From: Paraphaeosphaeria minitans
Lineage: Eukaryota > Ascomycota > Dothideomycetes > Pleosporales > Didymosphaeriaceae
Reading direction: 5' to 3'
NCBI GenBank assembly: GCA_015832175.1
Contig: WJXW01000004.1
Coordinates: 2,914,001 to 2,978,000 of the forward strand
DNA length: 64,000 nt
Part shown: positions 52,930 to 61,659 of the stretch, piece after piece
How the letters are laid out: each line of letters starts with the position of its first letter
Position numbering within the stretch: the stretch's first letter is position 1
Notes under the pieces: model-generated
Database searches by the model: none
Told to the model about the DNA's origin: nothing
What the model saw: only the letters and a program-made list of their open reading frames with translations
Position numbers and translations under genes: made by a program

Positions 52930-54225
52930 TCACTTTTTTCTGAAAGCAAAAGCCAATTCAGCATCGACGATCGACACATTGGAAGCGTTTGTCATCACAA
53001 GGACGCACATGAGAGAGCAAGTCTCACCTGCAAGCGCCTCAATCAATGTCAACACCGGTAGAGCCAGCAACGCCAACGGCATCAACTGAGCGAAACTGTC
53101 GATCTCCTTTTCACCCCCGTCATCGCTCTCGAACCATGCAGATTTTATCGTCCAGCCTTGCAATGCCGAGAATCTAGCCCAGCCGTAGATGGCGATTACA
53201 TAGGTCGTCAGGAAGCAGGCCCAACGGAAGAGGTAGGCGACACGGTGGCGACAGAAGCCGTTATGATGACAGGTGCCTTTTTCTTTCATGAGTGACAAGG
53301 ACAGACTCGTGAGACCTGCCACGACGCAAGCAACGAGCAGAAAGGACAAAGCCTGCAGATCGCCTCCGCTGCTCAGATCATCGTTGCTGCTGAAAGTAGA
53401 GAACGCGGGCATGTTGACGAGCGTAGAGATGTTGGAGATTCACTGCGAGGACGAATTACCGTGAAAAGATGATTGGTTCGCTGCTTGCATCGTGTAATTC
53501 TGGGTCCAGCTAGGTAAGGCGGTGAAGTTTTGTCGACCACAGGATTTTGATTCGCCTGGATGGCCGATGAAGCAGGCAGCGGGTAAAACAAGACCTGTGC
53601 TATGAGTTCTGTTGCTGTTGATGACATTTCCGTGGGGCTGGTACGAAGGAAAGATGTTCGACCGGTAAAGGAACAGGATAAATGACAGTACGAAAGAAGT
53701 AGCGATCATAAGGACGCGGATCACGCTTCGTGTAACTTGCCAGAATTGATGTTTCTCAAAGTCGAAGTATTTGTGCATAGCGGCCAAGGATCCGATGTGA
53801 GCTGCACTAGACATGAGGACTAGGCTGCAGACGAAGAAGTTCGCGGTGGCGAGCAGAGCGATGGAGGTGACAGCTTGAGCGTCGCTGAAATCAATCATAT
53901 AAGCGTCAGCGAGCATCCTTAATTTGTGTATCCGTTCGTGTCTGTCGTTATGTTAGTCAAGCTGCCAGATATGTATACCCGCGATGCACTTACAAATTCT
54001 GTTCGGTAAAGGACTCGAGCAATTCTATTAACAAGATGAATACGGACACTGCCAACGAATTAACGACCGCAACGACAAAAGCAAGGAAGACCTTTAGGTT
54101 TGCAAGTCAGTTGAGTGACAAGGGATGGAATTCGTGGTGCATACTCCACGTCCGGCAATATCCCCATCAGACTCGAATGTGTTCGGTAGAACGCATTGAA
54201 AGCTCGAACCTCCTGCGATTCCTGG
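52930..54225 (-). CDS. Multi-pass membrane protein of a fungal family with unknown function
   Basis: Proposed exons, from the 5' side: 54225-54145, 54091-53994, 53941-53460 and 53363-52930, about 364 aa. The second and third joins are well supported by splice signals (GTATGC...AAAG, 53 nt; GTAAGT...ACAG, 52 nt). The last intron (GTAATT...GGAG) and everything upstream of 54225 are uncertain. The fragment begins with FESDGDIAGRGVFLAFVVAV, followed by a long helix VFILLIELLESF. Then come DAQAVTSIALLATANFFVCS, FWQVTRSVIRVLMIATSFVL, a glycosylated loop and two further helices. Asp-x-Asp-Ile-Ala-Gly before the first helix and SDAQAV-type starts are, as I recall, typical of a large fungal 6-7TM family without known function. 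The start codon may lie in 54330-54611. Confidence 0.5.
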
Positions 54226-55287
54226 CTACGCAAGTTGCGAGACTGGAAAGGTGTGTGGCCATGTTTAGGTTTTATTCAGATTCGATGAGGAAAAAATAGT
54301 ATGATATAAAGAAAAAAACGGGAAGCTGTCTAAATGCCTACCTTCAGCCAGGAAGTTATGCGCTCATAGTTGGATACCATGTAAACAGCGACATGACCAC
54401 TTTCTAGTTTCAGGGGTCGAGCAAGGCTGAGAACGTGCGCATGATTGTAACAACATGCAGCAAGGCGGAATTGATGGCCTAGGCCCTTTGGGACCCAAGC
54501 TTTCCAGTAAGACAATATAGAAGACCAGGCTGATGGAAACCATATTAGCGTCCGTCTAAAAGTGGAGTGTAGCAGAGTAAACTTAGCCACCGTATGTTTT
54601 GCGGACCCCAACGCTTCATATTCGGCTCACGTGGTCAGGAACGGGATAGAACAGGCGTGTATAGAGCGCCAGTCATCAGAAACTTGTAGAGAGAAGGCAT
54701 CCGAAGGAGCTTTTTAATATACTTGAACAAGACGTGAGACGCGTCCACCCAGAGCAAGCTCTTAACGTCTGCTTGCCGGTGAGGCTAAAGCGAGCGAATG
54801 TACAGCTAGAAACAGATCTATGATTTCCACGCTAAAATGCTTTTCTTCATTTGAGAACGTGGGATCAAATCGCTTGCCTGCATCCGATCAACTAGAACTG
54901 AGAGGCATGCTAGACGAAGCGAGGAATGCAAGAGTTTTTAGGTTAGCTGGACGGTTGCCTAACATGTAGCTCTAATAGCGCGGTTAATTGAATAAACTAT
55001 CAGGCCACCATTGTTCTACCCTTTTCGGAACCAACGTAACGAAATGCGTCCTGCCGAAACAAATCGGTAGCAATACAGTGAAATGAAATTATCACAACAA
55101 CTACCAACACCATCTTATCATGAGCAACATATGAAATTTGGTCCCCCATGGGTGCGTCTTGTCTGGCCAGCCCGGCCTTTTGCCATTGCTGGCTGGTGCC
55201 ATTCCGATGTAAACTTTTTCGTCCGATCCAGCGGCATATTCTCATTTTTCTTTGTACCGAGGACTAGTCCCAAAGGGAGAGGACGAG
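54226..55287. other. Intergenic region (possible upstream exon of the membrane-protein gene)
   Basis: A minus-strand open frame at 54330-54611 ends at a plausible donor (AAG|GTAGGC). It could be the first exon of the membrane-protein gene, but its sequence is not recognisable. The remainder shows nothing. Confidence 0.35.
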
Positions 55288-56745
55288 TCATCTATGGCCA
55301 ACCCTGGACTTCGGAGACACAGGGCGAGATGTATTGTCTCTACCAATGTTTTCGATGGCATGAACCGCCGCTTCAGTCATTTGCTCATCCTCAACAAGGC
55401 GAGTCTCTGGCTTGAGAGAAGATTGGTTATTTGCAACGATACTCTGGATAACATGAAGCGCTGCTTCAGCCAGCTGCCCTGACTCAATAACATGGCGGAA
55501 AGCGCTCATATCCTTGGGAGAGATGGTCATGGTGATAAGGCCTGACGTTGACAGTAGACTCTGGGGAGTAGACGGTGCTTGCACGCGTGGAGAATTGCTG
55601 TCTTCAGCGGAGGGAGAAGCTCTATCTCGCTGGAAGAACGCGCGGAAGCCTTTGCCACGCGTTCTGGGATCAAGAGGGGCATCCATGTTGCCGAATTGAC
55701 GATGAACACCAGGGGACTGTGAACGGCTCCCAAGATGTGAGTGAGGTGGAGGGGGTAGAGGTGCATCCATACTGCGGGACTGAGCGTCGAAACCAGGAGG
55801 CTGTGACCGGCTCCCTGTACGGGTGAAAGTTGGAGGTGGGCTGGAACAAGGAGATGCAACCGGCCTACCCCTTCCACCTACTTCGCCCCACTCAATGCGC
55901 TCCAAGTCTTTCTCGAAAGCGGTAAGCATGCGCTCAATCGCATCGGACATGTTTTGGAGAGACAAACTGTCCTCCACACGTTCATCAAAACGTGTTTCAT
56001 AAATAAGACTGATTCGGCCGAAGGTCGTGTAGGTTCGCTTCAATCTCTCTACGTGGTCGTTATCGGAGGCATCGCCCTTGGGTGTATTATTGCGTTCTTC
56101 ATACTGGTCATCGTACATAGATCTAGCAAGGTACTCCAGATGAAGACTCGACATCTGCGCGAGATAGCGTATCGGAACTGGGTGTACGGCATGGAGAGTA
56201 AAGGTAGCTTTTGATAGCACCTCTGGGAGCATTGCGTGGTACAAGCTGGGAGGCGAAAAGACATCGTTGCGCCATTGCTCGAAGTGACGTGGATTTACAG
56301 GTATCTCGACACGTGCGTAGAATGGAGATGCTACAACCCTTGCGAGAGTATTGTAGGCGCCCCAGTAAGTAACAATATCGTCCATGTGTCCGAGGACTTC
56401 CAGAGGAGCAGGCGGCATACCACGACTGCTACCCGCGATAGAGGTACGACGTGATCCTGCGTACGAGTTGCGACGTGATCCCGCAAAAGAGCCAGACTCC
56501 CAATCCCCGAAAGAGTTGGGTCGCAAGTTGGAACGTGAACTCCTAGCCCCAAGAGCACTAGAATACCCCGATCCAAAAGTGTTCGCGGTATCAGCAGACC
56601 GGGACCGGGACCGGGGCATCCTGGCCGAATCCCTGACTTGCATGATGTCGTACCCTCGCCTCGTCAGGCATAGATAATCGTGGGGCTCTGAACCTTGTTT
56701 GCCACAAAAAAGGCATGGATCTGTGACTATTCTGTGAGTATTCAT
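55288..56745 (-). CDS. Unrecognised 485-aa protein with internal repeats and a CCHC-like N-terminus
   Basis: A single open frame from ATG 56745. Residues 11-26 (CLFCGKQGSEPHDYLC) have spacing C-x2-C-x7-H-x3-C, a possible zinc knuckle. Three AGSRRxS-type repeats follow (about 90-108). A central region (about 115-285) looks ordered, with YWGAYNTLARVVASPFYARV and YHAMLPEVLSKATFTLHAVH. A Pro-rich stretch contains two related units beginning GSRSQPPGF and GSRSQSPGV, each ending MDAPL. Near the C-terminus two helices repeat the pattern (QLAEAALHVIQSI; QMTEAAVHAIENI). I know no homologue and assign no function. Coding status rests on length and composition. Confidence 0.65.
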   Translation of the reverse strand: MNTHRIVTDPCLFCGKQGSEPHDYLCLTRRGYDIMQVRDSARMPRSRSRSADTANTFGSGYSSALGARSSRSNLRPNSFGDWESGSFAGSRRNSYAGSRRTSIAGSSRGMPPAPLEVLGHMDDIVTYWGAYNTLARVVASPFYARVEIPVNPRHFEQWRNDVFSPPSLYHAMLPEVLSKATFTLHAVHPVPIRYLAQMSSLHLEYLARSMYDDQYEERNNTPKGDASDNDHVERLKRTYTTFGRISLIYETRFDERVEDSLSLQNMSDAIERMLTAFEKDLERIEWGEVGGRGRPVASPCSSPPPTFTRTGSRSQPPGFDAQSRSMDAPLPPPPHSHLGSRSQSPGVHRQFGNMDAPLDPRTRGKGFRAFFQRDRASPSAEDSNSPRVQAPSTPQSLLSTSGLITMTISPKDMSAFRHVIESGQLAEAALHVIQSIVANNQSSLKPETRLVEDEQMTEAAVHAIENIGRDNTSRPVSPKSRVGHR

Positions 56746-57505
56746 CGCGGCTGGTTCAGAGGCTCGCAGAGTGAAAGCGTTTCAGGTGAGAGGGTGCTCA
56801 AAGATTGGGTTGGGGTTGATGCAAGGCGTTGAGCGGCTGTAGTAAGACAAGTAGTTGAGAGTGCAAGTGTGGTGGGTGGAAAGATAGTTTATATCTGCGG
56901 TTTTATATCGTGAGCGTGCGGCTACGGTCTTCACATACCTTGATGCTCTCGAAGAACAGGGTGGAAGTGGACATTCACGGTGGACCGTCGGCTATTACGG
57001 AGTTTGTGGTATGTTGGTGACTTGGGTTGGAGACCAACGGAAAGCTGGAGCAGTATGTCAAACATGACCACTAAGCGCACTGCCACGATCAGGGCAGACG
57101 TGAAGGCAAGCTGGGGTGTTCTCAAGATGTCTGATAGCCGAGCCACTGCGTTGTCGTGAGATCAAGTCGTGGAATGTAGAAGTTATGTTCCGAGAATTAT
57201 GATGGGTGACTTCTCCATTTGTGAAGGAGGAGCGATGACACGGAGTCGCCACGTCCCACCATCGGCAAGTACACATGAGCAATGTGAATTGTGATACACT
57301 TTTTACGTATTGCAACTCATTCATTTTCGTGACTTGAATCGTGAAGCTACTCTGCCCCGCTGCTGAGCATTATTCCCAAGCTAGACAAGGGCCATACATA
57401 CGGTTCTACCGGAGCCGCCTCTCACATCCATGTTCGTCATTTCGAGTAGCGCCTCACATCCCGGCTTTTAGGGTATCTCATATTGTAGCTTCCTCTCTCC
57501 CACCT
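56746..57505. other. Intergenic region (0.76 kb)
   Basis: No gene recognised. Holds the presumed promoter of the 485-aa gene and the 3' side of the ICln gene. Confidence 0.5.
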
Positions 57506-58330
57506 CTAACCCGTCCTCCGGTACTTCTCTTCGTGACCGTTCACTCCGTTAGTCGTGCTCTCCTCCTCATACCCCTCCCTCGGCCTCACAGTGCCCGCTC
57601 CAGGCCCCAGCTCCTCCCCATCGATGATCATGCCGCCCTTGAAATTGCCATCCTCATCCACAAACTCATCCATGTTGTCCGCCGTGATCCAGCCCGTGGC
57701 ACCAGGCGCCGACAAATCGGGTGCACCCCCCTCATCATCATCCGGATCAGGATGCAGATCCGCGCACGTGTTCATTGCAGCGAAGATCTCTTGGATGTAC
57801 GAGAATTGTGGGGCGTCGGCGTCGTGGCTGGGCGGCAGGAGGATGAGCTCGAGGACATCGATGTCCTCGTCTGCGTTCACAGTCTCGGCATCGTTGAGGG
57901 AGAGATTCGTGAGAAGAGCTTCGACGCCGTTCTTCTTTGTGATGCCGTGGAGCGCAATTGAGGGGTAGGGAATCGAGACACCAACGGGACTTGGTGCTTT
58001 TTGGAAGAGGATTAGGTTCCTAAGTGAAGAGGTTAGCGTTTGTGCATAGAAGTGACGAAGCAAGGAAGCGTACTCCGAGTTCACCCACGCCTCGACGTCC
58101 TTCACGAGCACATCGTCCTCAATCGCGCCTTCGGGCTCGGAGCTGAACTTGGCGAATAAATCGTCGGACTGGAGTTTGGACTTTGACGCGGAGATTGTAA
58201 GACCTGCGTGGTGGACGTAGAGGACTGGCTTTGCGCCGAAGAAGGTGGAGGGCGTCTGCTGTTGGTGCTCTTGTAGTGGGGTGAAGTCGTCTGATGTGGG
58301 TGCCGTGGTGAGGAGTCGGAGGGAGGACAT
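57506..58330 (-). CDS. ICln (pICln/CLNS1A-like) methylosome chaperone
   Basis: Exons 58330-58074 and 58019-57506 (54-nt intron, GTACGC...TTAG), giving 256 aa. In animals pICln, with PRMT5, binds Sm proteins and chaperones spliceosomal snRNP assembly; it was first described as a volume-regulated chloride current factor. The PH-like domain is visible: GAKPVLYVHHAGLTISASKS, then AWVNSENLILFQKAPSPVGV and IPYPSIALHGI. A long acidic loop (DADEDIDVLELILLPP) and an acidic tail (DPDDDEGG) follow, as in the family. The start is the ATG giving MSSLRLLTTAPTS, 36 nt inside a longer frame. Divergent from the WDR83-like gene, which also has spliceosomal links. Confidence 0.85.
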   Translation of the reverse strand: MSSLRLLTTAPTSDDFTPLQEHQQQTPSTFFGAKPVLYVHHAGLTISASKSKLQSDDLFAKFSSEPEGAIEDDVLVKDVEAWVNSEYASLLRHFYAQTLTSSLRNLILFQKAPSPVGVSIPYPSIALHGITKKNGVEALLTNLSLNDAETVNADEDIDVLELILLPPSHDADAPQFSYIQEIFAAMNTCADLHPDPDDDEGGAPDLSAPGATGWITADNMDEFVDEDGNFKGGMIIDGEELGPGAGTVRPREGYEEESTTNGVNGHEEKYRRTG

Positions 58331-58644
58331 GGTAGGCGATATGGTCTTTTTCTTTGGCGGAATCAATCGACTGCGTCGAAAGCGAGTTTAAAAGGTGCTG
58401 CCTGACAATAGCGTCTGAATAGAGAAGAAGAGCGCGTCGCGACAGGCAGCCTTTCAAAAAGTCACCCGAAGACCCGCCGAACGTCCTATCGGTAGCTCGT
58501 AGCTCCAGGCGGGGCAGCCACTCACTTTCCCTTTCACCTTCACACACCACGCAGCAAGACATCGCGCGACTCGCTTCGTCGCCATCCACTTCTTGCCATC
58601 ATGCCTTGAATCGAAAAACTCACCAGGCCTGCATCTTGACCACA
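58331..58644. promoter_or_regulatory. Divergent ICln/WDR83 promoter region
   Basis: A 314-bp spacer between two start codons. No TATA box; pyrimidine-rich on the WDR83 side. Confidence 0.4.
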
Positions 58645-59649
58645 ATGCCGTACTTCCCCACAACCCCCATCGCCAAACTCACTGGCCATACGGGCCCCGT
58701 CCACGCCGTCGCCTACTCCTCCTCTCCGCACTCGTACATCCTCACCGGCGCTGCCGACCGCACAATCCGTCTGTACAACCCCTCGAAAGCGCCCCCGTCC
58801 TCCGTCGCGCCCACCTCCTCCGCGGCATACGCGCCGGGCTTGATCACAAAATACAATGCGCACGGCTACGAAGTCCTCTCCATCGACGTCAACGGTGCAA
58901 ACGACCGTTTCGTGAGCACCGGCGGTGACAAGATCGTCTTCCTCTGGGATGTGCAGACCGCGCAGACAGTGCGGCGCTTCACAGGCCACGCGGGGCGCGT
59001 GAACCGCGGCGTCTTCGGCGGCGAAGGCGACAGCGTGATTGTCTCCGCGAGCTTCGACGGCACGGTGCGCGTCTGGGACGTGCGGAGCTCGTCGTATAAG
59101 CCCCTCATGACGTTCAGCGATGCCAAGGACAGCGTGACGGACGTGCTGGTCTTCGATGGTGCGATCGTGTCTGGCTCGGTGGACGGGCGGGTGCGCAGCT
59201 ATGACTTGCGCACGGGGTACTGCGAAGTCGATGTCATTGGATATCCTGTGACGAGTTTGACTCTGTCGAAGAAGGGGACAGAGATCCTGGTCAGCTCGCT
59301 GGATTCGACGGTGAGGCTGATGGATCGGGGGAATGGGCAACTGTTAAAGGCGTATCGCGATCAGGCGTTTGTGAACACGGACTTGAGGGTGCGCAGCACG
59401 TTGGGCTTGAATGATAGTGTGGTTTTGAGCGGGAGCGATGATGGGATGACTTTTGCATGGGACTTGCTCGGGGGAACCGCGTTGCACAAGTTTCGGCATT
59501 CGGAGATGCGGGAAATGAGGGGCACTGCGGAGAAGAAAGAGAAGGGTAAGAAGGACATCGTTTCTGCTGTAGCGTTCTGTCCCAGCAGGAGAGAATGGGC
59601 CAGTGCAGGCGGAGACGGAAATGTCGTCGTGTGGGGAACAGACAGCTGA
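58645..59649 (+). CDS. WD40 protein of the WDR83/MORG1 family
   Basis: A single exon of 334 aa from ATG 58645 (CACAATGCC). Seven WD-like repeats are readable: LTGHTGPVHAVAYS...DRTIRLYN, GYEVLSIDV...DKIVFLWD, FTGHAGRVNRGVF...DGTVRVWD, DSVTDVLVF...DGRVRSYD, YPVTSLTLS...DSTVRLMD, then SGSDDGMTFAWD and DIVSAVAFCPSRREWASAGG ending in GNVVVWG. This order matches MORG1/WDR83, a scaffold in MAPK modules and a component of catalytic spliceosomes in animals. A splicing role would fit its divergent partner ICln; this is inference. Confidence 0.85.
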   Translation: MPYFPTTPIAKLTGHTGPVHAVAYSSSPHSYILTGAADRTIRLYNPSKAPPSSVAPTSSAAYAPGLITKYNAHGYEVLSIDVNGANDRFVSTGGDKIVFLWDVQTAQTVRRFTGHAGRVNRGVFGGEGDSVIVSASFDGTVRVWDVRSSSYKPLMTFSDAKDSVTDVLVFDGAIVSGSVDGRVRSYDLRTGYCEVDVIGYPVTSLTLSKKGTEILVSSLDSTVRLMDRGNGQLLKAYRDQAFVNTDLRVRSTLGLNDSVVLSGSDDGMTFAWDLLGGTALHKFRHSEMREMRGTAEKKEKGKKDIVSAVAFCPSRREWASAGGDGNVVVWGTDS

Positions 59650-59832
59650 AAGTTGAGACATCGCACAACGTATGTGCGAGTAGCGTTTCGTTCCGAGATA
59701 CCCCTTATATCATTCAAACCTATTCATGAAACCTATCAGCTTATTGACCTAAACGCCTCGGTGATGCTTGGTATCCCACAACATCCCACCTCTAATGTCG
59801 TTCATGGTCTCGTAACGTCCTCCACCCACTTC

Positions 59833-61659
59833 CTAATTCCTCTTTTTAGAATTGACGTTCCTTCCCGCACCCACCGTCGGCCTGCTATCATTCTTGCTCC
59901 TATTCCCCGTCAAGATATCCGGCAAATAATCCTGATCCATCGGGTCCTTCGCCTTGGTCCTCTTCCGCTCCGTCTGCGTCTTCTGATACTCCTTCTGGTC
60001 CTCACTCAACACCAACTCCCTGCCCCAACCACCTTTCCCGCCGCCCTGCCCCCTCATCTTCCCGTTGCTTGTCCCGCCTACTGGCTTCGGGATGCTGTAC
60101 TTGTCCCCGCGCTTGTTATACCGGTACTTCGTGCTGAGGTGGATCTGGAACTCGCCCTTGGCGTTGGTGCTGCACGACACGCGCTGGAGCGTGGGCTGGC
60201 CGCAGCGCGGGCAAAATTGCTTGTCCATTTCGCGCGTGGTCAGAAAGCATGCGTGGCAGCGGAGGATGGTGCTGCGGGCGTTGTTGATGCGCTGCATCGA
60301 GGGCGAGAGGAGCTGCAAATTGATTTGCAGGAGCACATTTTGCATGGCGTAGTCGGTCGTCATGGTTGCGACGGCGAGCTGTGGCTCCGAAGCAGCGAGA
60401 GGCGTGTCAGAGGTGTCTTGCTGCTGGTGCTTGGAGAGGGTCTCAGGAGTAATCCACTCGCTGTCATCTGATTCATCGTCGTCGTCGTTGTCCGTGGTAG
60501 GCGGGGTGGGTTGCTGGGTTGTAGTGGACAGGACTTCGCTTGCGAGAGCCTCGCGTTCAGCGGCGCGGCGAGCCAGGCGGGCTTTTGCTGGATGTATCTT
60601 TTTCTTAGCAATTTCCTGCCAAGGCTCATCTGACGCTTGCCCACGTGCTTCTGTTGCTGCCTCCAGCTCTTCTCTTGCTGTCTCCGGCTCCTCTGTTGCG
60701 TTTTCGGATTCTTGAGTTGGTTGCTCGGGATCCTTGGTCACATGCTCTGGGGCCTCTATTACTTGCTCGGGCTCGTCTGCCGCTTGCTCAGGCTCCTGGG
60801 TTGCTGTAGATTCCTCTGCGGTTTCCATCGCTGCGACCTCCTCTTTGAGGTCAGCCGCACTGTTCTCGGTGTCCGCTTGAAGAGGCAGCTCTTCTGAGCC
60901 CCCAGAGTTCGAAAGAGCCTGCTTCTCGGCGTATTGGCGAGCACGGCGAGCCCTTTTGCTGTTCATCTTCTTCTTCTTCGTCTTGGCGCCATTAGGCTTC
61001 GGAGTGTCTGCTGGAGCAGCCGTTGAGCCATCTTGCTTTGCGAGAATATCTTCTTGTTTCATAAAAGATACTTCATCGGAGGGGCCTTCTGATACTGCAG
61101 CAGGCTCAGCTGGAATTCCTTCGACGGGCTGTCCGGGCCCGACGATGAGTTCTCCTTTCGCTTTCTGCTTGCGCTTCAACTCTGCCTTCCTCTCGCGCGC
61201 TGCTGCATATTCTGCCTCCTTCTTTGCCTCTTCAGCTTGCTTCGCAGCAAATTCCTCGTCGACCTGCTTTTGCTCTTCCTCAGTAAGCTTCAGCGGTCCT
61301 TTTGGCACGCTCCGCAATCCGAAAGGCCCGCCATGCTTTTCACAGTACACCTCATACGCCAAGGCCAAGATACCCAAATCCTGCTTGCTTAAAACTGGGA
61401 AATCGCCGGTCTTCTTTGCGAACTCTGAAACGGCATCGAAACTTGCTGGCGAGGGCGTCTTGACGTTTAGAAAAGGCAGGAGTGTGGTCTCTACCCTGGA
61501 CCTGGTGACAGGGTCGCGGATTTCCGCAATGATGGCCGGAGTGGTGTAAAGAACTTCTGCTGTGTTTATAATGGTCGAAATTGAGACAGTATTGTGGATC
61601 AGAGGACCTGTGTCGATAATTATCGAGTGGACAGGCTTGACGCTATTTTGGGTCGCCAT
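59833..61659 (-). CDS. nob1: NOB1, 20S pre-rRNA D-site endonuclease
   Basis: A single exon of 608 aa from ATG 61659, chosen because MATQNSVKPVHSIIIDTGPLIHN is the conserved start (the frame stays open 147 nt further up). NOB1 cuts 20S pre-rRNA at site D to make the 3' end of 18S rRNA in late cytoplasmic 40S maturation. The PIN domain has the catalytic Asp in IIIDTGPL (residue 16), TTPAIIAEIRDP and LSKQDLGILALAYEV. A long Lys/Glu-rich low-complexity insert (about 175-430) contains EPEQ/EPE-type repeats. The zinc ribbon (CHACF...FCPRCGQPTLQRVSC) and the QGGGKGGWGRELVLSEDQKEY tail follow, all in normal order. It is longer than yeast Nob1 (459 aa) because of the insert. Confidence 0.94.
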   Translation of the reverse strand: MATQNSVKPVHSIIIDTGPLIHNTVSISTIINTAEVLYTTPAIIAEIRDPVTRSRVETTLLPFLNVKTPSPASFDAVSEFAKKTGDFPVLSKQDLGILALAYEVYCEKHGGPFGLRSVPKGPLKLTEEEQKQVDEEFAAKQAEEAKKEAEYAAARERKAELKRKQKAKGELIVGPGQPVEGIPAEPAAVSEGPSDEVSFMKQEDILAKQDGSTAAPADTPKPNGAKTKKKKMNSKRARRARQYAEKQALSNSGGSEELPLQADTENSAADLKEEVAAMETAEESTATQEPEQAADEPEQVIEAPEHVTKDPEQPTQESENATEEPETAREELEAATEARGQASDEPWQEIAKKKIHPAKARLARRAAEREALASEVLSTTTQQPTPPTTDNDDDDESDDSEWITPETLSKHQQQDTSDTPLAASEPQLAVATMTTDYAMQNVLLQINLQLLSPSMQRINNARSTILRCHACFLTTREMDKQFCPRCGQPTLQRVSCSTNAKGEFQIHLSTKYRYNKRGDKYSIPKPVGGTSNGKMRGQGGGKGGWGRELVLSEDQKEYQKTQTERKRTKAKDPMDQDYLPDILTGNRSKNDSRPTVGAGRNVNSKKRN

